Shown: piece after piece, positions 35,666 through 43,910 of the stretch
Layout: each line of letters begins with the position of its first letter
Position numbering within the stretch: position 1 is the stretch's first letter
NCBI GenBank assembly: GCA_016213825.1
Contig: JACQZP010000019.1
Location: 1-64,000 of the forward strand
Reading direction: 5' to 3'
Length of the DNA stretch: 64,000 nucleotides
Source of the DNA: Acetobacterium woodii
GTDB lineage: Bacteria > Bacillota > Clostridia > Eubacteriales > Eubacteriaceae
Program-made: the position numbers and the translations under genes
Notes under the pieces: generated by a model
The model's input: the letters and a program-made list of their open reading frames with translations, nothing else
Databases searched by the model: none
What the model was told of the DNA's origin: nothing

Positions 35666-37819
35666 ATGGGTTTATTAAAAAAAATAATGTTATTTACATC
35701 ATTGATTCTGATCGGAGCAATATTGTTGATGATTATGGTGTCGCTTGATTTTAAGTTATCAACAAATCAAATCAACACGTTGCTGTTCACCTCCTTGGTA
35801 ATTATCTTAGTTGGCGAAAGTATTACATATTTATTTTTCAAAAAAATATTGAAATCTATTAAAGAAGTGAACGACTTTATTGTCAAAATGAGTTTAAGTC
35901 AATTTGATGGGCGATTGGAAAGAACCTCAAATGATGAAATCGGAAATATGGCTCTTAATTTAAACCGACTAGCTGATTATTTTGAAAAAGATGTAATTGA
36001 ATCTTTCAAAAAAATAGCTGTCGGCGATTATGCTATTGACTTTGATGATCAAAAAATTCATGGTGAAGTAAGTGGCACATGCCAGCAGATAATAGCTTCG
36101 CTAGAAGATGTTCATTATGAAGTCGAAATGATTGTTACAGCTTTTCAGCAAGGGCAGTTGGATATGAGAGGTAATACAGATCATTTTAGTGGAAAATATA
36201 AAGAAATTATCGGCGGGGTTAACATGATTTTAGATACGATTACCGACCCGATAAGAATGGTATCAGAATCTGTTTGCCGCATGGGAAATGGTGAAAAACC
36301 AGAATTTATAACTGAAACTTATTATGGAGATTTTGATGTACTAAAAAACAATGTTAATTCTTGTATTCAAGGGGTGGCAGTTTTAGAAGAGTGTAATCGT
36401 GTCCTTTCACTGATGAGTAAAAATGACTTTACCCAGAATATCGAGGGTGATTTTTTAGGTATCTATTCCGATCTGGCTAAATCGATCAATTTAGTTAATA
36501 TTAAATTGGTCCGTGTTGTGGAAATTTCGACTAATATCGGAAATGGCGACATGTGCGATTTGGACGCCCTGAGAAAAGTTCCTCGGCAAAGTGAAAATGA
36601 CCGGATCATCCCGTGTCTGATTGGAATGATTGAAAATATTATCCAGCTGGTAGGAGAAACAGAAAAAATGGCTGAAATTGCAGTTGAAGGCGATCTCGGC
36701 AATCGTGGTGACATTACTAAATTCAATGGCGAATATGCACGAGTTATTGATGGTTTCAACCAGATACTGGATGCGGTTATTGCGCCAATAATGGAAGCGT
36801 CAGATACCCTGAAAAAATTATCTCAAGGAGATCTGGGCTCAGTCATGGTCGGTGACTATATGGGTGATCATGCTCAGATCAAAGATGATTTAAATCAGAC
36901 CATTGCATTTTTACAACAATATGTTTCAGAAATTACGATGACCTTAGAAGAAATTGGCCGTGGAAATTTAAATCAGGAAATTACGACCAATTATTTAGGG
37001 GATTTTCTGCCGATTAAGAAAGCATTGAATGACATTACAGTAAGTTTAAGTGAAACGATGTCAGATATAAATTTAGCAGCCGGACAAGTTGAGGTGGGTG
37101 CTCAGCAGATTTCGGACGGCGGCCAGGCGTTGGCTCAGGGAACTACCGAACAGGCTAGTTCTATTCAGGAACTTACAGCATCAATAGAAGAAGTCGCCGG
37201 CGAAACAAAATTGAATGCTGCCCATGCTAATGAGGCCAACGAATTGGCTTTAGTGGTTCGTCAAAGTGCTGAAACAGGAAATAAACAGATGAAAAGTATG
37301 CTTACTGCCATGGTTAAGATTAATGAATCGTCCAGTAATATTTCTAAAATCATCAAAGTCATTGATGATATTGCCTTTCAAACAAATATTCTGGCATTAA
37401 ATGCTGCAGTTGAAGCAGCCCGAGCCGGACAGCATGGTAAAGGTTTTGCTGTGGTTGCTGAAGAAGTCAGAACATTGGCAGCAAGAAGTGCTGAAGCGGC
37501 TAAAGAAACAACCGGTTTGATAGAAGGTTCCATTGAAAAAGTGAAAGCTGGCAGTAAAATTGCCGATGATACTGCCGAAAGTTTGAAAGATATCGAAAAT
37601 AGAATCGAAAAGGTTACTAATTTAGTTGGTAGTATTGCCCAGGCATCCAATGAGCAGGCGTCAGAAATTGCCCAAATCACTCAGGGGATTGAACAGGTTT
37701 CAATGGTAGTTCAAACCAATTCTGCAACCGCAGAAGAAAGTGCAGCAGCCAGTGAGGAACTCTCGGGGCAGGCAGAACTCCTTAAAAAGATGGTCGATGC
37801 TTTTCAATTAAAAATTTAG
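35666..37819 (+). CDS. Methyl-accepting chemotaxis protein with poly-HAMP array
   Basis: The 717-residue protein has two membrane helices (about 5-25 and 36-58) separated by only about 10 residues, then HAMP-like repeats to about 440 and the signalling hairpin with the [20 protein letters not shown] tip (about 550). It resembles the receptor at 18398 and likewise lacks an extracytoplasmic sensor. AAAGGAGG precedes the ATG. Its promoter region has the palindrome also seen before the molybdenum hydroxylase operon, so it is probably expressed with that pathway and may direct movement towards its substrate or an energy signal from it. Confidence 0.9.
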   Translation: MGLLKKIMLFTSLILIGAILLMIMVSLDFKLSTNQINTLLFTSLVIILVGESITYLFFKKILKSIKEVNDFIVKMSLSQFDGRLERTSNDEIGNMALNLNRLADYFEKDVIESFKKIAVGDYAIDFDDQKIHGEVSGTCQQIIASLEDVHYEVEMIVTAFQQGQLDMRGNTDHFSGKYKEIIGGVNMILDTITDPIRMVSESVCRMGNGEKPEFITETYYGDFDVLKNNVNSCIQGVAVLEECNRVLSLMSKNDFTQNIEGDFLGIYSDLAKSINLVNIKLVRVVEISTNIGNGDMCDLDALRKVPRQSENDRIIPCLIGMIENIIQLVGETEKMAEIAVEGDLGNRGDITKFNGEYARVIDGFNQILDAVIAPIMEASDTLKKLSQGDLGSVMVGDYMGDHAQIKDDLNQTIAFLQQYVSEITMTLEEIGRGNLNQEITTNYLGDFLPIKKALNDITVSLSETMSDINLAAGQVEVGAQQISDGGQALAQGTTEQASSIQELTASIEEVAGETKLNAAHANEANELALVVRQSAETGNKQMKSMLTAMVKINESSSNISKIIKVIDDIAFQTNILALNAAVEAARAGQHGKGFAVVAEEVRTLAARSAEAAKETTGLIEGSIEKVKAGSKIADDTAESLKDIENRIEKVTNLVGSIAQASNEQASEIAQITQGIEQVSMVVQTNSATAEESAAASEELSGQAELLKKMVDAFQLKI

Positions 37820-37931
37820 CCACAGGTCGTTGAGCAAGAACTTTTCATGATATTTCAAAATGTCTTAAAAAGTTCTTTTTTATTTTATAATAAAAGTTAC
37901 CATAGCATGGTTAAAATAGTGCAAATAATGA

Positions 37932-37960
37932 TTGACGTTTACAATAAACTATTGTATATT
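37932..37960 (+). promoter_or_regulatory. Promoter of the membrane protein gene at 38119
   Basis: TTGACG (37932-37937) and TATATT (37955-37960) are 17 bases apart. The operator at 37965 follows directly, over the expected transcription start, so binding there would block transcription. Confidence 0.65.
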
Positions 37961-37964
37961 ATAG

Positions 37965-37976
37965 ATAATCGATTAT
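37965..37976. promoter_or_regulatory. Shared palindromic operator, copy 2
   Basis: ATAATCGATTAT recurs here, four bases after the -10 box, a classic repressor position for the gene at 38119. Confidence 0.7.
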
Positions 37977-38118
37977 ATGTAATTGACTATGAAGATATTG
38001 GATCCTAAATTTACAGCTCAATGAATTATTAATCGAGGCTTATGCGATCACAAAAGACACCAGGAGCAATCATTTATTTATTATTACCAACATGGTAAAA
38101 TTGAAAGGTGGAATTATA

Positions 38119-38634
38119 ATGGGTTATTTAGTAGCGATTGGTCTAACTGCAGGGATTATTGCAGGGGTATTCTCACATTTGGTTTTCATTGCAGGGGTAT
38201 TACCTGTAATTGTATGGGTGGCTTTTGCAGGTGAAGCAACATTCTTTGCTGCTGGCGGAAAAAATATGGGTTTGGTAAAGGGCCTTGCATCAAACTTTGC
38301 CGGCGTTTTATGGGCGGTATTTATATTTTTCGTCTTTGGGGCATGGTCATCACCATTTGCCTTGGGAATAGCGGTATTTATTGCTGTAGTTATGATGTGT
38401 GTTGAAGCAAAAATAGATTTCCTTTCTTTTATCCCCGGAGCATTTATTGGAGCAGCATGTCTTTTTGGATCAGAAACTGAAGCATTTCCAACTGGCGATA
38501 TTGTCGGCGTATTGATCGCACTCGTATGCGGAGCCGCAATGGGATGGGTTGCAGAAAAAGCAGCGGGCCCAATCGCAGGTTTAATCGCAAAGAAATTTCC
38601 AGAAAAAGAAGCTGCAGCAGAACAACAAGCATAA
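38119..38634 (+). CDS. DUF1097-like membrane protein
   Basis: The 171-residue protein has five or six predicted membrane helices and a short polar tail (KKFPEKEAAAEQQA). The AGEATFFAAGG segment and overall composition resemble the DUF1097 (YcdZ-like) family, whose function is unknown. AGGTGG precedes the ATG at 38119, which I prefer to the one at 38092. It carries its own promoter and the palindrome shared with the molybdenum hydroxylase operon. That points to a role in the same process, for example transport or membrane sensing. No function is claimed. Confidence 0.7.
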   Translation: MGYLVAIGLTAGIIAGVFSHLVFIAGVLPVIVWVAFAGEATFFAAGGKNMGLVKGLASNFAGVLWAVFIFFVFGAWSSPFALGIAVFIAVVMMCVEAKIDFLSFIPGAFIGAACLFGSETEAFPTGDIVGVLIALVCGAAMGWVAEKAAGPIAGLIAKKFPEKEAAAEQQA

Positions 38635-38699
38635 CAGATTCATAAATAATCGTTTCTCTTAAAATCGCATAAGTAGAAAGCATGTTTATAATTAAATTA

Positions 38700-38748
38700 A
38701 AAAAGGCGTATTGCTTAATAACTTAAAGTTAGGCAATATGTCTTTTTA
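38700..38748 (+). terminator. Rho-independent terminator
   Basis: AAAAGGCGTATTGC pairs with GCAATATGTCTTTT through two G-T pairs, and TTAG follows the T-run. It ends the membrane protein gene at 38119. Confidence 0.7.
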
Positions 38749-38954
38749 GTTGTTCATTTTTAAAAAGATATTACATATGTTTGTGGAACCTGAACTCGGT
38801 AAGGCTAAATCTCGCATCTTGATTAAATGGATTTAAATGACGCGGCTCCATTTCAATTAAATTCTGTTGTAGATACTGTGATGGAAACATAAATTATCAA
38901 GACATTATTGAGTGTAAAAATTTATACATGTTTAAAATGTCTAGAAAAAAATGT

Positions 38955-38966
38955 ATTAACGATTAT
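38955..38966. promoter_or_regulatory. Degenerate copy of the shared operator
   Basis: ATTAACGATTAT differs in two positions from ATAATCGATTAT and lies just upstream of the -35 box of the gntR promoter. It could support autoregulation, but the match is imperfect. Confidence 0.35.
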
Positions 38967-38974
38967 AGATAATT

Positions 38975-39002
38975 TTGACAAGCGGAGAATCTGTGCTATA
39001 AT
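38975..39002 (+). promoter_or_regulatory. Promoter of the GntR regulator
   Basis: A consensus TTGACA (38975-38980) and a consensus TATAAT (38997-39002) are 16 bases apart, 38 bases before the GTG start. Confidence 0.75.
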
Positions 39003-39040
39003 AAATTAATAATGAATGTTGTAGCAAGGAGATATCTATT

Positions 39041-39697
39041 GTGGTAGAGCCAGACGGAAAATTAAAAAAAAGAACTTTATATAGTGATGAAATACGAGAA
39101 GTCATTAAACAGGCAATCATCAGCGAGGAGTTAAAACCCGGAGAACGGGTGGTAGAAACCCGCTGGGCAAAAAAACTGGGGGTATCCCAATCACCGGTAA
39201 GAGAAGCTATCCGCGACCTTGAAATGATGGGCTTTATTGAGAATCGCCCGTATCAGGGAGCCTTTGTGCGCAAAATGGATAAGAAAGATGTGATAGATGC
39301 TTATTATGTTCGGGAAGCTCTGGAGATGGCCGCCATGCGTTATGCCGTTGAAGTGATTACCGATGATCAGCTGGAGGATATCCTCAATGTGATGGAAGAA
39401 ATGAAACAAGCGGTTAAAGACGGAAATTTTGAACTTTTTGTTGAAAAAGACAGCTTGTTCCACGAAAAAATTATGCAGGTATCAAACAATGAGCTGTTAA
39501 TCAAACTTTGGAATCAGTGCAAGATCCGGGAATATACCAGCATCAGTGCCTGGATTTCAGATCTTACCTTGGAAACATTGGCCGAGCGCCATAACAGTCT
39601 CTATCTGGCATTGAAAACAAAAAACAAAGAAATGGCCATAGAAGCGGTCACAGAGCATTTTGAAGTATTGATCGAAGAAATGAATAATATTTCCTGA
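39041..39697 (+). CDS. GntR-family (FadR-type) regulator
   Basis: The 218-residue protein has a winged helix at about 15-75 (EIREVIKQAIISEELKPGER, then VSQSPVREAIRDLEMMGFIE) and an all-helical FCD effector domain (about 85-210) with the metal/ligand histidine pattern of that group (KDSLFHEKI, ITEHF-like). The GTG start follows AAGGAGA. It stands between the membrane protein gene and the hydroxylase operon, all with the ATAATCGATTAT palindrome. FadR-type proteins usually repress and are released by a small carboxylic acid, so the pathway's acid substrate or product is a likely effector. Confidence 0.88.
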   Translation: MVEPDGKLKKRTLYSDEIREVIKQAIISEELKPGERVVETRWAKKLGVSQSPVREAIRDLEMMGFIENRPYQGAFVRKMDKKDVIDAYYVREALEMAAMRYAVEVITDDQLEDILNVMEEMKQAVKDGNFELFVEKDSLFHEKIMQVSNNELLIKLWNQCKIREYTSISAWISDLTLETLAERHNSLYLALKTKNKEMAIEAVTEHFEVLIEEMNNIS

Positions 39698-39740
39698 TAA
39701 GTGGAAGTTGAGAAAAACAATTAAATAGAAAAAAATCGAT

Positions 39741-39814
39741 TCTGTTTAACAGAAATTCCCATAATGATTAATATGTAATCATTGTGAAAATTTCGGTTAA
39801 ACAGATTTTTTTTT
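39741..39814 (+). terminator. Strong two-part terminator of the GntR gene
   Basis: CTGTTTAAC pairs with GTTAAACAG at the base, AGAAATT with AATTTC inside, and AATGATTA with TAATCATT at the top. TTTTTTTT follows. It isolates the regulator from the downstream operon. Confidence 0.8.
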
Positions 39815-39851
39815 GCGTAAAATTAATTTTAATAAATTTACGAAATATCAA

Positions 39852-39880
39852 TTGACTTTAAGAAAGGGAGGTGTTAATAT
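39852..39880 (+). promoter_or_regulatory. Promoter of the molybdenum hydroxylase operon
   Basis: TTGACT (39852-39857) and TAATAT (39875-39880) are 17 bases apart. The palindrome follows 11 bases later, downstream of the expected start, so a bound regulator would block elongation. Confidence 0.6.
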
Positions 39881-39891
39881 GCATTTATAAA

Positions 39892-39907
39892 ATATAATCG
39901 ATTATAT
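39892..39907. promoter_or_regulatory. Shared palindromic operator, copy 3 (longest)
   Basis: ATATAATCGATTATAT is a perfect 16-base palindrome; its 12-base core equals those at 35543 and 37965. It controls the large operon starting at 40085. Confidence 0.75.
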
Positions 39908-40084
39908 ATAATATTTAAAAAATTATACGGTACAAAGAAAAATTAAAATATTGTAATTAATAGCAATGGTATGAAAACGCTAATTTTCTTGTGGTTCTTA
40001 AAGCACTGCTGATGAATGCTAAAAATTCTGTTGTTAGTTTTTCAAGTATTTTTAAATTTTTACTTTAAATTTGGAGGTTCAATT

Positions 40085-42463
40085 ATGTCTGAATGTGAAA
40101 AAACCAATTATATTGGTAAAAGTGTCCCAAGAATTGACGCATTAGAAAAAGCAACCGGTAAAGTGAAGTACTTTGAGGATTACCAGATTCAATACAGAGA
40201 TTTGTTGCATGTAAAGGTTTTACGCAGCCCGCATGCCCACGCTAAAATTGTTAGTGTCGATGTGAGCGCCGCAGAGGCGTTGCCAGGGGTGGCAACAGTT
40301 GTCAAAGGAAGTGATCCGGATCTGCCATGGTCTGACATTCCTTATGGTTCCAGTTATTATGGAAATCCTGCTAAAGATGAAGTAATCTGGGCTGGACAGG
40401 CAGTTGTGGCGGTAGCAGCAGAGTCAATTGAAATTGCTGAACAAGCGTTAGAATTAGTCAAGGTTGTCTATGAAGAGCTGCCTTATGTCACTGACCAGCA
40501 TATTGCGATCAGACCAGATGCTCCCGAGGTAATTAGTCCAGAGTTAGGATTTGCTGCCGGATATATGGGTTTTCAGCCTGAAGGTCCGAATGTTGCCGGA
40601 AGCTATAAAATGACTCACGGTGATGTTGACAAAGCTTTTGCTGAAGCTGATGTAATCGTTGAAGGCGAATATCAGGCGAATAAAAAATCGACATCACAAA
40701 TTGAATGCAATGGTTGTATCGCAGAGTATCAACCCGATGGTGTTGTTAAGCTAATCTCTAATGGGATGGGCGTTCATGGGGTGCTGAAAAAACACTTACT
40801 GACCATGTATCCACAGCTGACGGCATCCACCCTTAGAGTTATTCAGCCGGTTACTGGCGGTAGTTTTGGGAATCGTCTATTCCCGACGATAGAGCCACTG
40901 GCAGTACTGATGACACTAAGAACAAAAAGACCATGTTCTTATGTTTTGACAAGAAAAGAAATGTATACCTCATCACCATCCAATTGGCCGGTTTTTACCA
41001 AGTTAAAATTAGGTGCAAAAAAAGATGGAACCATTATTGCTGAAGATTTCTATCTGGTTGAAGATGCCGGAGCCCAAATCAGAGGCTATTATGATGGTCG
41101 ATTATCAGCGTCTGGTTTAATGTGTGTCTACAACATTCCGAATGTTCGTTGCGATTCTTATGGTGTCAGAACAAACACCATGCCGTGTGCTCCCTATCGC
41201 GGTCTTGGCGTTCCAGAATCTGAATGGGCAATGGAAAATTTACTGGATGAGCTTGCTGAAAAACTGAATATGGATCCGCTTGAGCTGCGCTTGAAAAACA
41301 TCATCAAAAAAGGCGAATGCAATCCTTACGGAGAAAAAGTTACCAGTATTGCCATTGGAAAATGTTTAGAGGCTGTCGCTGAAGGAATCAAAATTAATGA
41401 ACCCTGTCAGCAGGATGATGGCCCATGGAAATATGGGAAAGGAATTGCCGCCGGCGGAAAGCAGAACACCCCGCTTGGTCGATCCGAAGCAGACTGTTTA
41501 ATTCATAGCGACGGCAGTGTTGAAATCCTGGTCAGCTGTGATGAGCAGGGCATGGGCGCCCAATCAGCACTCCGACAAATGGCAGCGACAGAATTACAGA
41601 TTGATATTGATCGCGTTAAAATGACCCGTTCAGATACTGCTGTTACCCCATATGATAATTTTGGAGCCTCCAGCCGAACAACTTATACAACTGGGAATGC
41701 CGTTATTATTGCTTGTCAGGATGCCATTGACCAATTAAAAGAAGCCGCTGGCCGTGAAGTTGGCCTGGCAAAAAAACAGATTACAATTAAAAACGGAAAA
41801 GCTTATGTTGTTGGGTCAGACGTTGAAGTCATTGATATTAAAGATTTATTCAAACCCTTTGATTTCTTTACCCAACAAACCTGGGGACTGTTACAAGGAA
41901 CACCGGTAAGAGGCCGAGGCGTATTCTGTCCTGCTCCAGCCGTGCCATGGTTTGGTCCTGGTCATGAAGATGGCCGAACCCCAAGAATGTGGAATTGGTA
42001 TCAGTACAGTGCGTTTGGTGCCGAAGTTGCCGTTAATGTTGAAACCGGACAAATCAAACTGCTGAAACTATTCAGTACCGCAGATACCGGAAACCCGATT
42101 AATCCGAAACTGGTTGAAGGTCAGATCGATGGCGGTGTCATCATGGCACTTGGATTCTCAACTTTAGATTATCATATGTTTGAAGATGGAAAAATGATTA
42201 ATGCCAACATGTCAGATTATCGTTTGCCTACAGTCTTAGAAACACCGCTTCAGAAAAACTTTATGCGAGCAATTCTTCCCGATCCATTACCTGATGGTCC
42301 GTTTAATGCAAAAGGCTGTGCCGAATCAATGATGATTCCGATTGGGCCGGCAATTGCAGCAGCAGTATATCAGGCAGTTGGGGTACGACCAAAAGAAATG
42401 CCGATGACTGCTGAACGAATATTGAAGTTGATTAAAGATAAGGAGGCTAATGATGCAAAATAG
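40085..42463 (+). CDS. Molybdenum hydroxylase large subunit (xanthine dehydrogenase family)
   Basis: The 792-residue subunit carries the molybdenum cofactor domains of the xanthine/aldehyde oxidase family: PRIDALEKATGKVKYFEDY at the N-terminus, the GGSFGNRLFPT cofactor loop (about 258), CAPYRGLGVPESEWAME (about 370) and, near the C-terminus, KGCAESMMIP with the invariant catalytic glutamate (about 752). Such enzymes hydroxylate a C-H bond of aromatic rings or aldehydes with water as oxygen source. The ATG at 40085 has TTGGAGG before it. Small and FAD subunits follow with overlapping or touching genes. The large-small-FAD order and the downstream cofactor genes suggest a complete enzyme. Substrate is unknown; not purine-specific by context. 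Confidence 0.9.
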   Translation: MSECEKTNYIGKSVPRIDALEKATGKVKYFEDYQIQYRDLLHVKVLRSPHAHAKIVSVDVSAAEALPGVATVVKGSDPDLPWSDIPYGSSYYGNPAKDEVIWAGQAVVAVAAESIEIAEQALELVKVVYEELPYVTDQHIAIRPDAPEVISPELGFAAGYMGFQPEGPNVAGSYKMTHGDVDKAFAEADVIVEGEYQANKKSTSQIECNGCIAEYQPDGVVKLISNGMGVHGVLKKHLLTMYPQLTASTLRVIQPVTGGSFGNRLFPTIEPLAVLMTLRTKRPCSYVLTRKEMYTSSPSNWPVFTKLKLGAKKDGTIIAEDFYLVEDAGAQIRGYYDGRLSASGLMCVYNIPNVRCDSYGVRTNTMPCAPYRGLGVPESEWAMENLLDELAEKLNMDPLELRLKNIIKKGECNPYGEKVTSIAIGKCLEAVAEGIKINEPCQQDDGPWKYGKGIAAGGKQNTPLGRSEADCLIHSDGSVEILVSCDEQGMGAQSALRQMAATELQIDIDRVKMTRSDTAVTPYDNFGASSRTTYTTGNAVIIACQDAIDQLKEAAGREVGLAKKQITIKNGKAYVVGSDVEVIDIKDLFKPFDFFTQQTWGLLQGTPVRGRGVFCPAPAVPWFGPGHEDGRTPRMWNWYQYSAFGAEVAVNVETGQIKLLKLFSTADTGNPINPKLVEGQIDGGVIMALGFSTLDYHMFEDGKMINANMSDYRLPTVLETPLQKNFMRAILPDPLPDGPFNAKGCAESMMIPIGPAIAAAVYQAVGVRPKEMPMTAERILKLIKDKEANDAK

Positions 42464-42950
42464 AGAGAATTATATCGAAGTTCTGTGTGAAGTTAACGGA
42501 GCACCGGTCAATTTGTACGTTTCACCAGACCGAACGGTGGTTGATGTATTAAGAAACGAATTGGCGCTAACCGGAACAAAACAAGGATGTGATGATGGCA
42601 ACTGCGGTGCCTGTACCATTCTGGTTGATGGTAAAGCCGTAAAAAGCTGTTCAATGCTGATTGGACAAATTCGCAATAAAAAAGTGATCACGATTGAAGG
42701 GGTCAGTGATGGCGATGTTCTACATCCGGTACAACAGGCTTTTGTTGATCGTTGGGCTGTTCAATGCGGCTTCTGTACACCGAGTATGATTTTAACAGCG
42801 ATTGCGATTCTAAATGAAAACCCTAATGCTGATGAAGACGAAATTCGTGAAGGATTACACGGAAATTTATGCCGATGTACCGGTTATGTAAAAATTGTTG
42901 AAGCAATCGAAGTTGCACGAGATCAGATCAATGCTGGAGGTGCGAACTAA
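42453..42950 (+). CDS. Molybdenum hydroxylase 2Fe-2S subunit
   Basis: The 165-residue subunit has a plant-ferredoxin-like domain with cysteines in KQGCDDGNCGACT (about 43-55) and a second at KSC, and a four-helix 2Fe-2S domain with CGFCTPSMILTA (about 105) and GNLCRCTGY (about 140). It passes electrons from molybdenum to FAD. Two in-frame ATG codons overlap the end of the large subunit gene; that at 42453 is best spaced from AGGAGG, but 42450 is possible. Confidence 0.92.
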   Translation: MQNRENYIEVLCEVNGAPVNLYVSPDRTVVDVLRNELALTGTKQGCDDGNCGACTILVDGKAVKSCSMLIGQIRNKKVITIEGVSDGDVLHPVQQAFVDRWAVQCGFCTPSMILTAIAILNENPNADEDEIREGLHGNLCRCTGYVKIVEAIEVARDQINAGGAN

Positions 42951-43819
42951 TGAAATTTAATTCATATTATGAACCAAATACCGTTGATGCGTGTGTTCAG
43001 ATTTTAAGCGAACAGGGTTCAGATGCAAAATTACTGGCGGGTGGAACCGATCTGGTTATTCGTATGAGAAGCCGAGTAATTAAGCCAAAAACAGTCGTGA
43101 GTTTAAATGCTGTTCCTGAACTAAGTGAAGTAACTTTAAAAGAAGACGGCCTTTATATCGGCGCCATGGCTCGCCTGATGGATGTTTCCAAATCGGAACT
43201 GTTAACCGGCGCCTGGAAAATTATAAAAACGGGCGCTGGAAATGTCTCCAGCATGCAAATTCGAAACAATGCCACGCTTGGCGGAAATACCTGTAATGCT
43301 TCCCCAAGTGCCGACACCGTCCCAGGTCTGGTTGTTTCCGGAGCCATTGCCAATATTGTTGGTAAAAATGGTAACAGAAGTGTTCTGCTGGAAGAGTTCT
43401 TTACCGGCCCGGGCAAAACCGTATTATCTGATGACGAGATCTTAGTGAGTTTTAAAATCCCTAAATACGCGGATAAAACCGGCGCTGTTTACAAGAAATA
43501 TTCAATCCGTGGCGATACCGATATCGCAATTATCGGTGTTGCCGGGAAAATTACTTTAAATGATCAGGGTGAAGTGGCCGATGTGAAAATCGCTCTTGGC
43601 GGTGTCGCCCCAACGGTTATCCGGGTTCCCAAAGCGGAAGCCTTATTAACAGGTAAGAAACTGACAGCTGAATTAATTGAAGAAGCAGCAGTGATCGCTT
43701 CAGAGTCATGTACACCGATAACCGATGCTCGCGCTACCAAAGAGTATCGAACAGAAATGGTCAGGGTATGGGTTCGACATGTATTAACCGATGCGGTACA
43801 GGAAGCTCAAAAAAACTAA
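42950..43819 (+). CDS. Molybdenum hydroxylase FAD subunit
   Basis: The 289-residue subunit has the FAD-binding LLAGGTDLVIRMR (about 28-40) and QIRNNATLGGNTCNASPSAD (about 100-120) motifs of the CoxM/XdhB type, and a C-terminal CO-dehydrogenase flavoprotein domain. It hands electrons to NAD or another carrier. Its start overlaps the previous stop (TAATG). A terminator follows at 43827, so the three subunits may form a separately controlled part of the operon. Confidence 0.92.
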   Translation: MKFNSYYEPNTVDACVQILSEQGSDAKLLAGGTDLVIRMRSRVIKPKTVVSLNAVPELSEVTLKEDGLYIGAMARLMDVSKSELLTGAWKIIKTGAGNVSSMQIRNNATLGGNTCNASPSADTVPGLVVSGAIANIVGKNGNRSVLLEEFFTGPGKTVLSDDEILVSFKIPKYADKTGAVYKKYSIRGDTDIAIIGVAGKITLNDQGEVADVKIALGGVAPTVIRVPKAEALLTGKKLTAELIEEAAVIASESCTPITDARATKEYRTEMVRVWVRHVLTDAVQEAQKN

Positions 43820-43826
43820 GCCAGTT

Positions 43827-43872
43827 AAGGAGCAGAAATGATGCCGTAAGGCATCGCTGCTCCTTTTTTTAC
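43827..43872 (+). terminator. Rho-independent terminator within the operon
   Basis: AAGGAGCAG pairs with CTGCTCCTT, with a GATGCC-GTAA-GGCATC hairpin on top, and TTTTTTT follows. It lies between the FAD subunit and the MBL-fold gene. With no clear promoter before the next gene, it probably lowers downstream expression rather than ending it. Confidence 0.75.
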
Positions 43873-43910
43873 AAATAAATCAATCTCACCGGTTGAGAAA
43901 GGAAATTAAA

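Larger units (their letters stand above)
38635..39040. other. Non-coding gap with terminator and promoter
   Basis: This 406-base gap holds a terminator (38700-38748), a degenerate operator and the gntR promoter (38975). I see no gene in it. Confidence 0.6.
39698..40084. other. Non-coding gap: terminator, promoter, operator
   Basis: The gap of 387 bases holds the gntR terminator, the operon promoter at 39852 and the palindrome at 39892. The short frame beginning near 39879 has only three codons. I see no gene. Confidence 0.65.

Noticed and set aside
35604-35676. Short open frame before the chemoreceptor.
   Set aside because: 24 residues, overlaps the receptor start, no matching motif; likely chance.
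40016-40084. Upstream extension of the hydroxylase large subunit.
   Set aside because: It is a hydrophobic leader-like stretch but lacks a ribosome site; ATG 40085 has GGAGG and the family's normal N-terminus. The enzyme is cytoplasmic.
40085-43819. Assignment as xanthine or nicotinate dehydrogenase.
   Set aside because: No purine or nicotinate pathway genes are present and the active-site loops do not point to one substrate.
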